A stretch of DNA of 64,000 nt from Panulirus ornatus (GCF_036320965.1 NC_092248.1:24888002-24952001); one strand, 5' to 3'; positions 35,480 to 57,673 are shown, counted from the stretch's first letter. Notes: generated from the letters alone by a model not told the origin. Program-made: numbers and translations.

Positions 35480-35551
<72 letters not shown>

Positions 35552-35557
35552 GTGTGA
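35474..35557. repeat. (GT)n microsatellite
   Basis: About 42 GT units with a few TATG and GCG variants; 214 bp below the IR linker exon. Confidence 0.96.
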
Positions 35558-35770
35558 AGCCAAGCATATATCATCCTTTGTGTTATGTATACTCTTAATT
35601 TCATTAAGAATACGCATAGAAAAATGAATACTTGTCGATGTTTTCATCCACAATACCTTGTTCGCTGATATTTGATTCATATATTCACATGCTTTTCCAT
35701 TTTGGAAATGTTAACGAATTGTTATGGGTCATACTACGAGAGGTGGACATTACCAAGACACTTTACAAAC

Positions 35771-35896
35771 CTGTGAAGATGGACTTGAGGTCCTGGAGAA
35801 CACGAGAGGGATGCCACCGTTGTAGCAGTTGTACGTCCACTTCCCCGTTGCCACAATAAAGACATCGTCGGTAAATGTTGATGTGGTCACTCCAGC
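35771..35896 (-). CDS. Ionotropic receptor gene, linker exon before the ligand-binding domain
   Basis: Third IR exon, 126 bp, stranded between LINE-filled introns of 20.9 and 11.6 kb. Read in the correct frame it gives HINIYRCLYCGNGEVDVQLL followed by QRWHPSRVLQDLKSIFT, the R-C-x-Y-C and R-W pattern that links the amino-terminal domain to S1 in decapod IRs. Acceptor GTGTCCCAG, donor CACAG/GTTTGT at 35770. It starts with two bases (GC) that complete a Gly codon with the single G left by exon B, and ends with one base. A different frame is also open here (DVFIVATGKWTYNCYNGG...), but it would break phase with the next exon and lacks the IR pattern. A (GT)n array lies about 215 bp below the exon and a (TC)n array about 150 bp above it. 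Confidence 0.88.
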
Positions 35897-36043
35897 CTGG
35901 GACACATGATACGAGGGAAGGTATTCATGGATTACACCGTATACAAAGATGTATCTGGGGATTTATCAATGAAATGAGTAACGAATCATATCTAAGTACC
36001 TCTCCTCCTTTCAGTCCACATATCAATCCATATACGTACTCAT

Positions 36044-36048
<5 letters not shown>

Positions 36049-36135
<87 letters not shown>
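36049..36135. repeat. (TC)n microsatellite
   Basis: About 43 TC units, between the IR linker exon and the tail of L17. Confidence 0.96.
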
Positions 36136-36137
<2 letters not shown>

Positions 36138-37851
36138 ATATTATCTTGCTTTGTCGCTGTCTCCCGCGTTAGCGAGGTAGCGCAAGGACACAGATAAAAG
36201 AATGGCCCAACTCACCCACATACACATGTATATACATACACGCCCACACACCCAAATATACATACCTATCCATCTCAACGTATACATATATATACACACA
36301 GAGACATGTACATATAAACACGTGTACATAATTCATACTCTCTGCTTTATTCAGTCCCATCGCCACCCAGCGACACATGAAATAACCCTTTCCCCCGCAT
36401 GTGCGCGAGGTAGCGATAGGAAACGACAGCAAAGGCCACATTCGTTCACGCTCAGTCTCTAGTTGTCATGTATAATGCACTGAAACCACAGCTCTCTTTC
36501 CACATCCAGGCCCCACAGAACTTTCCATGGTTTAACCCAGACGCTTCCCACGCCCTGGTTCAATCCATTGACAGCATGTCGACCCCAGTATACCACATCG
36601 TTCCAATTCACTATTCCTTGCACGCCTTTCACCCTCCTGCATGTTCAGGCCCTGATTACTCAAAATCTTTTTCACTCCATCTTTCCACCTCCAATTTGGT
36701 CTCCCACTTCTCCTCGTTCCCTCCACCTCTGACATATATATCCTCTTGGTCAATCTTTCCTCACACATTCTCTCCATGTGACCAAACTATATCAAAACAC
36801 CCTCTTCTGCTCTCTTAGCCACACTCTTTCTAGTACCACACATCTCTGTTACCCTATTATTTCTTACTCGCTCAAACCACCTGACACTACATATTGTCCT
36901 CAAACTTCTCACTTCCAGCACATCCACCCTCCTCCGCACAACTCTATCTATAACCCATGCCTCGCAACCATATAACATTGCTGGAACCATTATTCCTTCA
37001 AACATACCCATTTTTCCTTTCCGAGAAAATGTTCTCGACTTCCACACATTCTTCAACGTTCCCAGAAATTTCACCTCGTACCCCACCCTATGATTCACTT
37101 CAGCTTCCATGGTTCCATCCCTGCTAAATCCACTCCCATATATCTAAAACACTTCACTTTCTCCAGTTTTTCTCCATTCTAACTTGAATCCCAATTCACT
37201 TGACCTTCAACCCTACTGTACCTAATAATTAACCTTGCTCTTATTCACATTTACTCTTAACTTTCTTCTTTCACACACTTTACCAAACTCAGTCACCAGC
37301 TTCTGCAGTTTCCCACACGAATCAGTCACCAGCGGTGTATCATCAGCGAACAACAACTGACTCACTTCCCAAGCTCTCTCATCCACAACAGACTGCATAC
37401 TTGCCCCTCCTTCCAAAACTCTTGTATTCACCTCCCTAACAACCCCATCCATAAACAAATTAAACAACCAGTGACACATCACGCACCCCTGCCAAACCAA
37501 CATTCATTGAACACCAATGACTTTCCTCTCTTCCTACTCGTGAACATGACTTACATCCTCGATAAAACCTTTTCATTGCTTCTAATAACTTGCCTCGCAC
37601 AACATATATTCTTAAAACCTTCCAAAAAGCATCTCTATCAACTCTATCATATGTCTTCTACAGATCCATAAATTCTACATACAAATCCATTTGTTCTTTT
37701 AAGTATTTCTCTCATACATTCTTCAAAGCAAACACCAAACCATTTCAAAACACCCTCTTCTGCTTTCTCAACAACACGCTTTTTATTACCACACAACCCA
37801 TTTCTCTCCCACGGCCATTACCACTTCTGAAGCCACAATGCTCATCCCCAT
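36136..37851 (-). mobile_element. RTE-like LINE copy L17, 3' half
   Basis: Tail with CTCCCGCGTTAGCGAGGTAG, long-form 3' UTR (to about 36540), C-terminal region (36777-36532 and 37110-36787), FADD region 37503-37222 (LLFADDTPLVTDS) and motif A/B pieces. Near 37738 it contains a misplaced second piece of C-terminal sequence (CAAACCATTTCAAAACACCC), an internal shuffle. It meets L18 head to head at 37851/37852. Confidence 0.88.
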
Positions 37852-39402
37852 TGTAAATTGAAATGGCGAAGAACTTCTGGATATGTGCGCAAAAAAAGGA
37901 CTGATGATTGGGAATACCTTGTTTAAAAAGACAAATATACATAAGTATACGTATGTAAGTAGGAGAGATGGCCAGAGAGCGTTATTGGATTACGTGTTAA
38001 TTGATAGGCGCGCTAAAGAGAGACTTTTGGATGTTAATATGCTGGGAGATGCAACTTGAGGAATATCTGATCATTACCTTGTGGAGACGAAGGTGAAGAT
38101 TTGTAGAGGTTTTCAGAAAAGAAGAATGTTGTGGTGAAGAGAGTGGTGAGAGTAAGTGAGCTTGAGAAGGAGACTTGTGTGAGGAAGTACTAGGAAAGAC
38201 TGAGTACAGAATGGAAAAACGTGAGAACACAGGATGTAAGGGGAGTGGGAGAGGAATGTGATGTATTAGGGAAGCAGTGTTGGCTTGCGCAAAAGATGCT
38301 TGCGGCATGAGAAGTGTAGGCGGCGGGCAGACTAGAAAGGGTAGTGAGTGGTGGGATGAAGAAGAAAGATTATTAGTGACGGGGAAGGGAGAGGCATTTG
38401 GACGATTTTTGCAGGGAAATAATACAAATGACTAGGAGATGTATACAGGAAAGAGGCAGGTCAAGAGAAAGGTACAAGAGGTGAAAAACAGGGCAATGAA
38501 AGTTGGGGTGAGAGAGTATCATTAACTTTTAGGGAGAATAGAAGATGTTTTGGGAGGAAGTAAATAAATTCCGTAAGACAATTGAGCAAATGGGAACATC
38601 AGTGAAAGGGGCTAATGGGAAGATGATATCAAGTAGTGGTAATGTGAGAAGGAGATTCAGTGAGTATTTTCAAGGTTTGTTGAAAGTGTTTGATGATAGA
38701 GTGGCAGATATAGGGTGTTTTGTTCGAGGTGGTGTGCAGATTTTGAGGGTTTGGGAGAATGATTTGGTAAAAAGAAAAGAGGTAGTAAAAGCTTTGCGGA
38801 AAATGGACTCCGGCAAGGCAGCGGGTTTGGATTGTATTCCAGTGGAACTTACTAAATAAGGGGGTGACTCTATTGTTGGCTGGTTGGTAAGGTTAATCAG
38901 TTTATGTATGACTCATGGTGAGGTGCCTTAGGACTGGCGCAATACTTGCATAGTGCCATTGTAAAAAGGGAAAGGGGATAAGAATGAGTGCTCAAATTGC
39001 AGAGGTATAAGTTTGTTGAGTAATCCTGGGAAATTGTACGGGAGGGTATTGATTGAGAGGGTGAAGGCATGTACAGAGCGTCAGATTGGGGAAGAGCAGT
39101 GTGGTTTCAGAAGTGATATAGGATGTGTACATTAGGTGTTTGCTTTGAAAAATGTGTGTAAGAAATACTTATAAAAGCAAGTGGATTTCTATATAGCATT
39201 TATGGATCTGGAAAAGGTATATGATAGAGCTGATAGAGATGCTCTGTATTAAGAATATATGGTGTGGGAGGTAAGTTGTTAGAAGCAGTGAAAAGTTTTT
39301 ATCGGGAATGTAAGGCATGTGTATGTGTAAGAAAAGAGGAAAGTGATTGGATCTCAGTGAATGTTGGTTTGCGGCAAATGTGCGTGATGTCTCCATGGTT
39401 GT
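37852..39402 (+). mobile_element. RTE-like LINE copy L18, endonuclease to RT motif B
   Basis: Starts in the endonuclease (GGCGAAGAACTTCTGG, family GEELVDLC) and runs with frequent stops through the linker, an open piece 38545-38859 (family QMGTSVKGANG, GKAAGLD), motif A near 39197 and to motif B, breaking at CTCCATGGTTGT. Next comes the reverse-strand 3' UTR of L19. Confidence 0.87.
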
Positions 39403-40330
39403 GTGTGTTCATATACATACACACACAAACATATACATATGTACACATGTACGTAATTCATTATGTCTGCCCTTCATCATTCACGTCGATACCCTGCAAC
39501 AAATGAAATGACAACCCCCTCCTCCCGCATGTGCGCGAGGCAGCGCTAGGAAAAGACAACAAAGGCCTCATTCGTTCACACTCATTCTCTAGCTGTAATG
39601 TATAATGCACCGAAATCACAGCTCCCTTTCCACATCCAGGCCCCACAAAACTATCCATGGTTTACCCCAGACGCTTCACATGCCCTGGTTTAATCCATTG
39701 ACAGCACGTCGACCCCGGTATACCACAGCGTTCTAATTCACTCTATTCCTTGCACGCCTTTCACTCTCCTGAATATTCATGCCCCGATCACTAAAAATCT
39801 TTTTCACTCTAACTTCTCACCTTCAGTTTGGTCTCCCGGTTCTTGTTCCCTCCACCTCTGACACATGTATCCTCTTTGTCAATCTCTCCTCACTCATTCC
39901 CTCTATGTGATGAAACCATTTTAAAACAACATCTTCTGCTCTATCAACCACACTCTTTTTCTTACCACATATTTCTCTTACTCTTTCATTACTTATTCGA
40001 TCAAACCACCTCACACCACATATTGTCCTCAAACATCTCATTTCCGACACATCCACCTTCCTCCGCACAACTCTATCTATAGCACATGCCTCGCAACTAA
40101 ATATTATTGTTGGAACCACTATTTCTACAAACATACCCATTTTTGCTTTCCAATATAACGTTCTCGACTTCCGCACATTTTTCAAAGTTCGCATACCTTT
40201 CGCCCCCTCCCCAACTCTATGATTCACTTCCGATTCCATGATTTTATCCGCTGCCAAATCCACTCCCAAATATCTAGAACAGTTCAATTCCTTCGGTTTT
40301 TCTCCATTCAAACTTACCTCCCAGTTGACT
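39403..40330 (-). mobile_element. RTE-like LINE copy L19, 3' UTR and C-terminal region
   Basis: Begins mid 3' UTR (no CTACCTCGC tail at its end), long form, then C-terminal coding (open 40356-39823 with [36 protein letters not shown]). At CAGTTGACTT/CCGAGATGC it jumps back to the C-terminal region of L20, a head-to-tail join. Confidence 0.87.
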
Positions 40331-41797
40331 TCCGAGATGCTGTTCTCGACTTCCACACATTCTTCAACGTTCCCAGAACTTTCGCCCCCTCCCCCACCCT
40401 ATGACTCACTTCCGCTTTCATGGTCTCAGCCACTGTTAAATCCTCTCCCTGATATCTAAAACCCTTCACTTCCTCCAGCTTTCTCCATTGAAACTTGCCT
40501 CCCAATAGAGTTGTCCCTAAACCCTATTGTACCTAATAACCTTGGTCTTATTCACATTTACTCTCAGCCTTCCTCTTTCACACACTTTACCAAACTCAGT
40601 CACCAGATTCTGTACTTTCTCACACGAATCAGCCACCAGCGCTGTATCATAAACGACCAGCAACTGACTCACTTCCCAAGCTCTCACATCCACAACAGAC
40701 TGCATACTTGCCAGTCATTCCTATATTCTTGCATTCACCCCCCTAACAACCCCATCCATGAACAAATTAAACAACCATGGAGACATCACGCACCTCTACC
40801 GCAAACCGAGCTTTTCACTGCTTCTAACAACTTACCTCCCACACCATGTATTCTTAAAACCTTCCACAGAGCATCTCTATCAACTCTATGATATGCCTTC
40901 TTCAGATCCATAAATGCTACATACAAATCCATTTGCTTTCCTAAGTATTTCTCATTTACATTTTTCAAAGCAAACACCTGATCCAAACATCCTCCACCAA
41001 GTCTGAAACCATACTGCTCTTCCCCAATCTCATGCTCTTTACATGCCTTCACCCACTAACTCAATACCCTCTCATATAATTTCACAGGAAAGTTCAAAAA
41101 ACTTATTCCTCTGAAATTTGAGCAATCACTCTTATCTCCTTTGCCTTTGTACAATGGCGCTATCCACGCATTCCGCCAGTCCTCTGGCACTTCACCATGA
41201 GTCTCATATACATTTGATAACCTCACCAACCAGTCAACAATAGAGTCACCCCCTTTCTTAATAAGTTCCACTGCAATACCAATCAAACCCGCTGCCTTGC
41301 CGGCTTTCATCTTCCGCAAACCTTTTACTACCTCTTCTCCGTATACCAAATCATTTTCTCTAACCCTCTCATGTTCCACACCACTTTGACCAAAACACCC
41401 TATATCTGCCGCTCTATCATGAAACACATTTAACAAACCTTCAAAATACTTACTCCATCTCCTTCTCACATCACCACTATTTGTTTTCACCTCCCCATTA
41501 GTCCCTTCAATGATGTTCCCATTTGTTCCCTTGTCTTGCGCACTTTATTTACCTACTTCCAAAACATCTTTTTAATTTCCCTAAAATCTAATGATAATCT
41601 CTCACCCCAACTCTCATTTGCCAATTTTTTCGCCTCCTGCACCTTTCTCTTGACCATTCTCTTTCTTTTAAACATCCCCCAGTCATTTGCATTATGTCCT
41701 GGCAAAATTCATCCAAATGCATTTCTCTTCTCTTTCACTAATAATCTTACTTCTTCATCCCACCACTCACTACAATTTCTAATCTGCCCACCTCCTA
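40331..41797 (-). mobile_element. RTE-like LINE copy L20, internal RT segment
   Basis: From the start of the C-terminal region to the linker on the minus strand: FADD region altered (40705-40517, [11 protein letters not shown]), motif A (41052-40786, FMDLKKAYHRVDRD), RT start (41490-41056, GKAAGLIGIAVELIKKGGDS). A 60 bp deletion removes part of motif B. Ends at CCCACCTCCTATG, where L21 starts on the plus strand. Confidence 0.87.
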
Positions 41798-43966
41798 TGT
41801 GAGAAAGAATAAAAAGATGTTTTGGAAGGAGGTAAATAAAGAGCGTAAGACAAGGGAACAAATGGAAACTTCACTGAAGGGGGCTAATGGAGAGGTGATA
41901 ACAAGTAGTGGTGATGTGAGATGGAGATGGAGTGAGTATCTTGAAGGTTTGTTGGATGTGTTATGACTGAGCGGCAGATATATGGTATATGGGTCGAGGT
42001 GGTGTGCAAAGTGAGAGGGTTAGGGAGAATGAGTTGGTAAATAGAGAGGAGGCAGTAAAAGCTTTGCGGGAGATGGATGCCGTCAAGGCAGTGGATTTGA
42101 ATGGTATTGCAGTGGAATTTATCAAAAAAGGTTCCTTAATGTATGTATGAATCATGGTGAGGTGCCTGAGTATTGGCGGAATGCTTCCATAGTGCCATTG
42201 CACAAAGGCAAAGGGGATAAAAGTGAGTGCTCAAGTTACAGAGGTATAAGTTTGTTGAGTATTCCTGGGAAATTACATGGGAGGGTACTGATTGAGAGGA
42301 TGAAGACCTGTACAAAGCATCAGATTGGAGAGGAGCAGCTTGTTTTCAGAAATGGTAAGAGGATATATGGATCAGGTGTTTGCTTAGAAAAGCAAATGAA
42401 TTTGGATGAAGCATCTATGAATCTAAAGAAAGCATATGATAAAATTGACAGAGATGCTCTGTGGAAGGTGTTAAGAATATATGGTGTATGGGGCAAGTTG
42501 TTAGAAGCAGTGAAAAGTTTTTATAGAGGATGTAAGGCATGTGTACGTGTAGGCAGACAGGAAAATGACTGGTTGTCAGTGTATGTTGGTTTGCTGCAGG
42601 GGTGTGTGATGTCTCCATGCTTGTTTGATTTGTTTATGGATGGGGTTGTTAGGGAGGTGAATACAAGAGTTTTGGAAAGAGGGGCAAGTATGCAGTCTGT
42701 TGTGAATGAGAGAGCTTGGGAAGTGAGTCAGTTGTTGTTCGGTAATGATACAGCGCTGGTGGCTGATTCGTGTGAGAAATTTCGGAAGCTGGTGACTGAG
42801 TTTGGTAATGTGTGTGAAAGAAGAAATCTGAGAGTAAATGTGACTAAAAGCAAGGTTATTAGGTACAGTAGGGTTGATGGACAAGTCAATTGGGAGGTAA
42901 GTTTGAATGGAGAGAAACTAGAGGAAGTGGTGTTTTAAATACATGGTAGTGGATTTGGCAGCGGACGGAACCATATAAGCGGAAGTGAATCATAGGGTGG
43001 GGGAGGGTGCGACTATTCTGGGAGCGTTGAAAAACGTGTGGAATCGAGAACGTTATCTTGGAAAGCAAAATTTAGTATGTTTTAAGGAATAGAGGTTCCA
43101 AAGATATTACAAGGTTGCGAGGCGTTGCCTATAGATAGAGTCGTGCGAAGGAGTTTGGATGTGTTGGAAATGAGATGTTTGAATCAATATGTGGTGTGTT
43201 GTAGTTTGATCGAGTAAGTAATAATTGGGTAAGAGTGATGTGTGGTAATAAAAGAGTGTGGTTGAGAGACCATAACAATGTGTTTTGAAATGGTTTGGTC
43301 ACAAGGAGACAATGAGTGAGGAAAGATTGACAAAGACGTTATATGTGTCAGAGGTTGAGGGAACGAGAAGTGGGAAACCAAAGTGGAGGTGCAAAAATGG
43401 AGTGAAAACAATTTTGTGTAATCGGGGCCTGAACATGCAGTGGGATGAAAGGCGTGCAAGGAATATAGTGAATTGGACCGATATGTTATTCCGGGATCGT
43501 CGCGCTGTCAATACATTGAACCCAGGGCATTTGAAGCGTCTGGGGTAAACAATGGAAAGTTTTGTAAGGCCTGGTTGTGGAAAGAGTACTGTGGTTCCGG
43601 TGCATTATACATGACAGCTAGAGACTGAGTGTGAACGAATGTGGCCTTTGTTGTCTTTTCCTATTAATACCTCGCGCACATGCGGGCGGAGGGGTTTGTC
43701 TTTTCATGTGTGGAGGGGCGGCGACAGTAATAAATACGGGCACATAGTATGAATTATATACACATGTATATATGTATATATGTGTGCGTGTATATATATA
43801 TATGTATACGGTGTGATGTATATGTATGTGTCTCTGTGTGTAAACGTATATATATTACATAAGTATGTGGGTTGGTTGGGCCATTTTCTCGTCTATTTCA
43901 CTTGCGCTACCTCGCTAACGCGGGAGACAGCGAGAAAGTATAGTAACTATAAATAAATGAATAAAT

Positions 43967-43968
<2 letters not shown>
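41798..43968 (+). mobile_element. RTE-like LINE copy L21, RT to tail
   Basis: Starts at AGAATAAAAAGATGTTTTGG (family NKKMFWKEVN). RT open 42147-42938, with two in-frame changes at normally fixed sites: motif A reads MNLKKAYDKIDRD (Asp to Asn) and motif C reads [13 protein letters not shown] (FADD to FGND). Both catalytic motifs are therefore broken. C-terminal part decayed; long-form 3' UTR; tail GCGCTACCTCGCTAACGCGG, GAGAAAGTATAGTAACTATA then (TA)n. Confidence 0.9.

Positions 43969-44037
<69 letters not shown>
43969..44037. repeat. (TA)n microsatellite between LINE tails
   Basis: About 34 TA units; tail of L21 on the left, tail of L22 on the right. Confidence 0.95.
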
Positions 44038-47883
<3,846 letters not shown>

Positions 47884-47893
47884 TATATATATA

Positions 47894-47965
<72 letters not shown>

Positions 47966-47966
47966 T
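47884..47966. repeat. (TA)n between LINE tails
   Basis: About 40 TA units with a TATTA and a TATGTA interruption. Confidence 0.95.
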
Positions 47967-53477
<5,511 letters not shown>

Positions 53478-55456
53478 TATAATGAAAATAAAGCAACAGT
53501 CAGCATATACCATGAAAATAAAGCAACAATCAACACATATCATGAAAATAAAGCAGCAATCTACATATATTATGGAAATAAAGCAACAATCAACATATGT
53601 CAAGAAAATAAGCAACAATCAACACATATTATGAAAATACAGAAACAATCAACATATGTTATGAAAAGAAAGCAAAAATCAACATATATCATGAAAATAA
53701 AGCAACAATTCAGATATATTACGAAAATAAAGCAGCAATAGACATACATTATGAAAATAAAGCAACATTCAACATATATTCTGAAAATAAAGCAACAATC
53801 AACATATATCAAGAAAATAAAGCAACAATCAACATATGTTATGAAAGTAAAGCTACAATCAACATTTATTATGAAAATAAAGCAACAATCAACATATATT
53901 ATGAGAATATAGAAACAGTCAACATACATTATGATAATAAGCAACAATCAACATATACCATGAAAATAAAGCAACAGTTAACATATAATGCGAAAATAAA
54001 GCAACAGTCATAATATATTATGAAAATAAAGCAACAGTCAATATATATTATGAAAATAAAGCAACAATCAACATATATTATGAAAATAAAGTAACAATCA
54101 ATACTTGTTATGAAAAGAAAGCAACAATCAACCTACAATAAGGAAATAAAGCAACAATCAATATACAATAAGAAAACAAAGCAGCAATCAACATATATCA
54201 TGAAAATAAAGCAACAATCAACTTATGAAAATAAAGCAACAACCAACATATATTATGAAATCAAAGTAAGAATCAACATATATTATGAAAAAAAACCCAC
54301 AGTGAACATATATCATGAAAATAAAGCAATAATCATTATATATCATGAAAATAAAGCAATAATCAACATAGATTATGAAAATAAAGCAACAATCAACATA
54401 AATTATGAAAATAAAGCAACAATGAACGTATGTTATGAAAATAAAGCAACAATCAACATATGAAAATAAAGCAACAACCAACATGTATTATCAAATCAAA
54501 GTAAGAATCAACATATATTATGAAAATAACCCACAGTGAACATATATCATGAAAATAAAGCAATAATCATTATATATCATGAAAATAAAGCAATAATCAA
54601 CATAGATTATGAAAATAAAGCAACAATCAACATAGATTATGAAAATAAAGCAACAATGAACGTATGTTATGAAAATAAAGCAACAATCAACATTTATCAT
54701 GAAAATAAAGCAGCAATCCAAATATCTTATAAAAATGAGTCAACAATCAACATATACTATGAAAATAAAGCAACAATCAATATGTCTTTTGAAAATAAAG
54801 CATCAATCAACATATGCTATGAAAATAAAGCATCAATCTAAAAATATCATGAAAATAAAGCAACAATCAACATATGTTATGAAAATAAAGCAACAATCTA
54901 CATATATCATGAGAATCTAGCAACAATCAACATATATTATGAAAATAAAGCAACAATCAACATGTATTATGAAAACAAAGCAATAATAAACATATATCAT
55001 GAAAATTTCGCAACAATCAACATATATTATGAAAGTAAAGCACAATCAACATACATTATGAAAATCTAGAAACAATCAACATATGTTATGAAAACAAAGA
55101 AACAATCAACATATGTTATGAAAATAAAGCATCAATCAACATATGTTATGAAAATAAAGCAGCAATCAGCATGTATTATGAAAATAAAGGAACAATCAAC
55201 ATATGATAATAAAGCAACAATCAACATATATCATGAAAATAAAGCAACAATCAACATATATCATGAAAATAAAGCAACAATCAACATATATCATGAAAAT
55301 AAAGCAACAATCAACATATATCATGAAAATAAAGCAGCAATCAACATATGATATGAAACTAAAGCACCAGTGAACATATATCATGTAAATATAGCAATAA
55401 TCAACGTGTATAATGAAAATAAAGCAACAGTCAACATACATCATGAAAATAAAGCT
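53478..55456. repeat. 30 bp minisatellite, about 66 copies
   Basis: The consensus is CATGAAAATAAAGCAACAAT plus CAACATATAT, repeated head to tail for nearly 2 kb with scattered substitutions and a few short indels. The best-conserved block is at about 55210-55340. A higher-order unit of 234 bp is present: GAACGTATGTTATG recurs at 54424 and 54658, with the preceding variants (ATCAAAGTAAGAATC, CCCACAGTGAAC, AATAATCATTATATATC) in the same order. As 30 is a multiple of three, all frames stay open locally; these frames are not evidence of a gene. Confidence 0.96.
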
Positions 55457-55569
55457 CAATGTCATTTATTTGAACTTCAAAAATCGTTCAAAAAATTTTC
55501 ACATCAAAGATTACTAATGAATTAATTTCTTGGTATGGATAGGATTCCACTTCGATATTGTCTGTTTGG

Positions 55570-56480
55570 ATGCAAATAACGGGTAGTGATTAATGGTCAA
55601 GCCCAACTCGAATGGTTTGACGTAAAAAGTGGTGTGCTACAGGGATCAATCTTGAGACTGATTTTCTTTCTCATATATACCGATAATACTAATGATGGGA
55701 TGCATTCTAAGCTATCGAAATTCGAGGAAGATATTCAATTGGGATTACATATACAACAGAAACTGAACAGCTGCAGCTTCAAACTAATATAGACAGGCTG
55801 ATGGATTAGACTGACAAACGGCTAATGAATTTTTATTTATATAATTACAAAGTTTTATAAAGCGATAGTAAAAATGGAAAGAGAACTCCAGTATAATTTA
55901 TGGTCAGCAACAAGAAGTAAATGAGGAAACACTACTTACGTGTGGTACCTGGTGACCTACATTCACTAGCGCAGTTACAGAAACAGTGACCATAACGAGC
56001 ACAATTCTTAGAATCATTAATAGGACTTTCGAATTTAAGTCTCGGGAAATTAGTCTTAATCTGTACAAGTCACTTGGTGAATATCATTCTTAAATATTGA
56101 GTTCAGTTTTGGTCGTCTTACTTAACGAACAGCATGAATAGAGTGCAGAGGGCACAGAGGCGAGCTGCCAAGATGGTTTCCGGCCTGAAGAACAAATTTC
56201 ATGAGAGCTAACTGACCAGATTGGAATTACCTAGCTTCGGAAAGTGAGGGTTAGGAGGTGCATTAATACAAGTACTCAAGATAATAAAAGGGTTCGATCA
56301 TCTCTATTCAACGTGCTACTTATGGACTGATTCGTTTGATTTCACACTTAGTAATGGATATAAACTCGTGGGCAAATATTTGAACCATAATGAGGCGAAG
56401 TGCCTTTTCGTCAACAGGATTGTTAACATATGGAATGATTTGTAAAATACGGTTGCTGGAAGCAGTATCAGACATACGTT
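55570..56480 (+). mobile_element. Decayed CR1/L2/Jockey-like LINE relic C
   Basis: The sequence carries RT motif B as FDVKSGVLQGSILRLIFFLI (family VxSGVPQGSVLGPLLFLIYI), then SKLSKFEEDIQLG in place of SKFADDTKLG, so the catalytic FADD is lost. The C-terminal region follows: NRVQRAQRRAAKMVSGLKN (56130-56190), IKGFDHLYST, SNGYKLVGKY, then FVNRIVNIWNDL near 56405-56440, the standard end of this clade. Stops and frameshifts are frequent. It lies in the 20.9 kb IR intron. Confidence 0.8.
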
Positions 56481-56807
56481 TTAAAAGAAATTTGATATGT
56501 ATTACGCTTCAAGACGACGAAAAACGTTGTTTGCACACATTTAGCTCTATGAAAAGTTTACATGTTATCCTTTTTGACCAATCTGTGTGTCTCCCAGATG
56601 CCAAACTAATACATGAATTTCTGTTCTCTTCCATTATCGGAAGGAGCTTCACTAGGATCCAATAGGCTGTTGATGTTGGAATTCATTTGTATTAAATCCT
56701 ACAACCAGTAGCAGCAACATCCGAGAGTGTCACACGTACAGGAAGCTGTTGCTGCCAACTACATCCTGTCGTGAGAAAGTTGAGGTGCTGGAGCTGACTA
56801 CGAGTAC

Positions 56808-56998
56808 CTCTGCTGGAGGGTCTTGTCCTGAGCCTTGTGGTGACTGTGAGGTTCTTGTGGATGTCTGCGGCTAGGTAGAGGAGGTGAACAGTGTTACGAA
56901 GACTAGAATGGTACAGAAGAGCCTCCATATCTGACTTGCCACCCACAATCACAACGCGTGTCTCCGGCCGCTGCCACAAACTTGATACTTCAAAAAAC
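56808..56998 (-). CDS. Ionotropic receptor gene, amino-terminal-domain exon B
   Basis: Second IR exon, 191 bp. It continues the amino-terminal domain with SSLWQRPETRVVIVGG, then YHSSLRNTVHLLYLAA. The pattern W-Q-x-P-E-T-R-V-V-x-V-G followed by L-R-N-T-V-H is a hallmark of decapod variant IRs. The acceptor is CATTTACAG at 56999-57007. The chosen donor is CAGAG/GTACTC at 56807, because it gives phase 1, the phase required by the next recognisable exon. The intron to the upstream exon is only 675 bp; the intron downstream is 20.9 kb and filled with repeats. The reading frame stays open for about 40 codons past this donor, so the exact 3' boundary is the least certain of the six exons. The tail after LYLAA (residues rich in T, R and S) is poorly conserved in the family. 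Confidence 0.85.
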
Positions 56999-57673
56999 CT
57001 GTAAATGATAACCAACGGTCATCACTTAAGCTCATACTATAAGTAGAGTTTTGAGTTATCTTATCATTAGTCGATGAGAAAATGTTTTGAAATTATCTTT
57101 AAAGCAAATGTTTCTCAAATGAAGGTCAGACTTAGGGTTTGTTCACAGCACGACTGACGCATAGTTATCTGAAGATTAAACAACATCAACACCGCAGAGA
57201 CTTTATCATCAAGATTATGAATTACGTAGAGAGATACTGTAGTCTTGATTTTGTAAAGTTTATTGGCTTCATGAGAACAAAGTATCACAAAGTAGGGAAG
57301 ATGATGCATATAATGGGATAAAAAAGAAACTTTGCTGGAGTGAAGGGCATTATTCTCGACATAAAGAAAAATCAAATATATTTTCCGTATATAAAAGACT
57401 GAGAAGAAAATCAGAAATACTCAATGAGAAATGATCCCCCATCCCCAAGAAAAATAAGGCACATCGTTTTCTTTAAAATTTTTCTCGAATTTTCGAGAGA
57501 TTAAATGAAAAAGATTTATGCATGAGAATGAAAACATCTGCTGCTGATAGAGTCCATTTTCCGTTGTCTTCAGGTACTCAAGGTTTGATATCAATCTGGC
57601 AAAGAGCATATGTTGATGCCCCGTTAGTGACCCAGTTATAGTAATAGAGATTCGTATATAAGTGTCACATTAC
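56999..57673. other. IR intron (675 bp), unassigned
   Basis: Intron between the two amino-terminal-domain exons. No repeat recognised; base composition differs from the LINE regions. Confidence 0.6.

Noticed and set aside
35771..35896. Alternative frame DVFIVATGKWTYNCYNGGIP in the IR linker exon
   Set aside because: It does not fit the splice phases on either side, while the R-C-L-Y-C frame does and matches the family.
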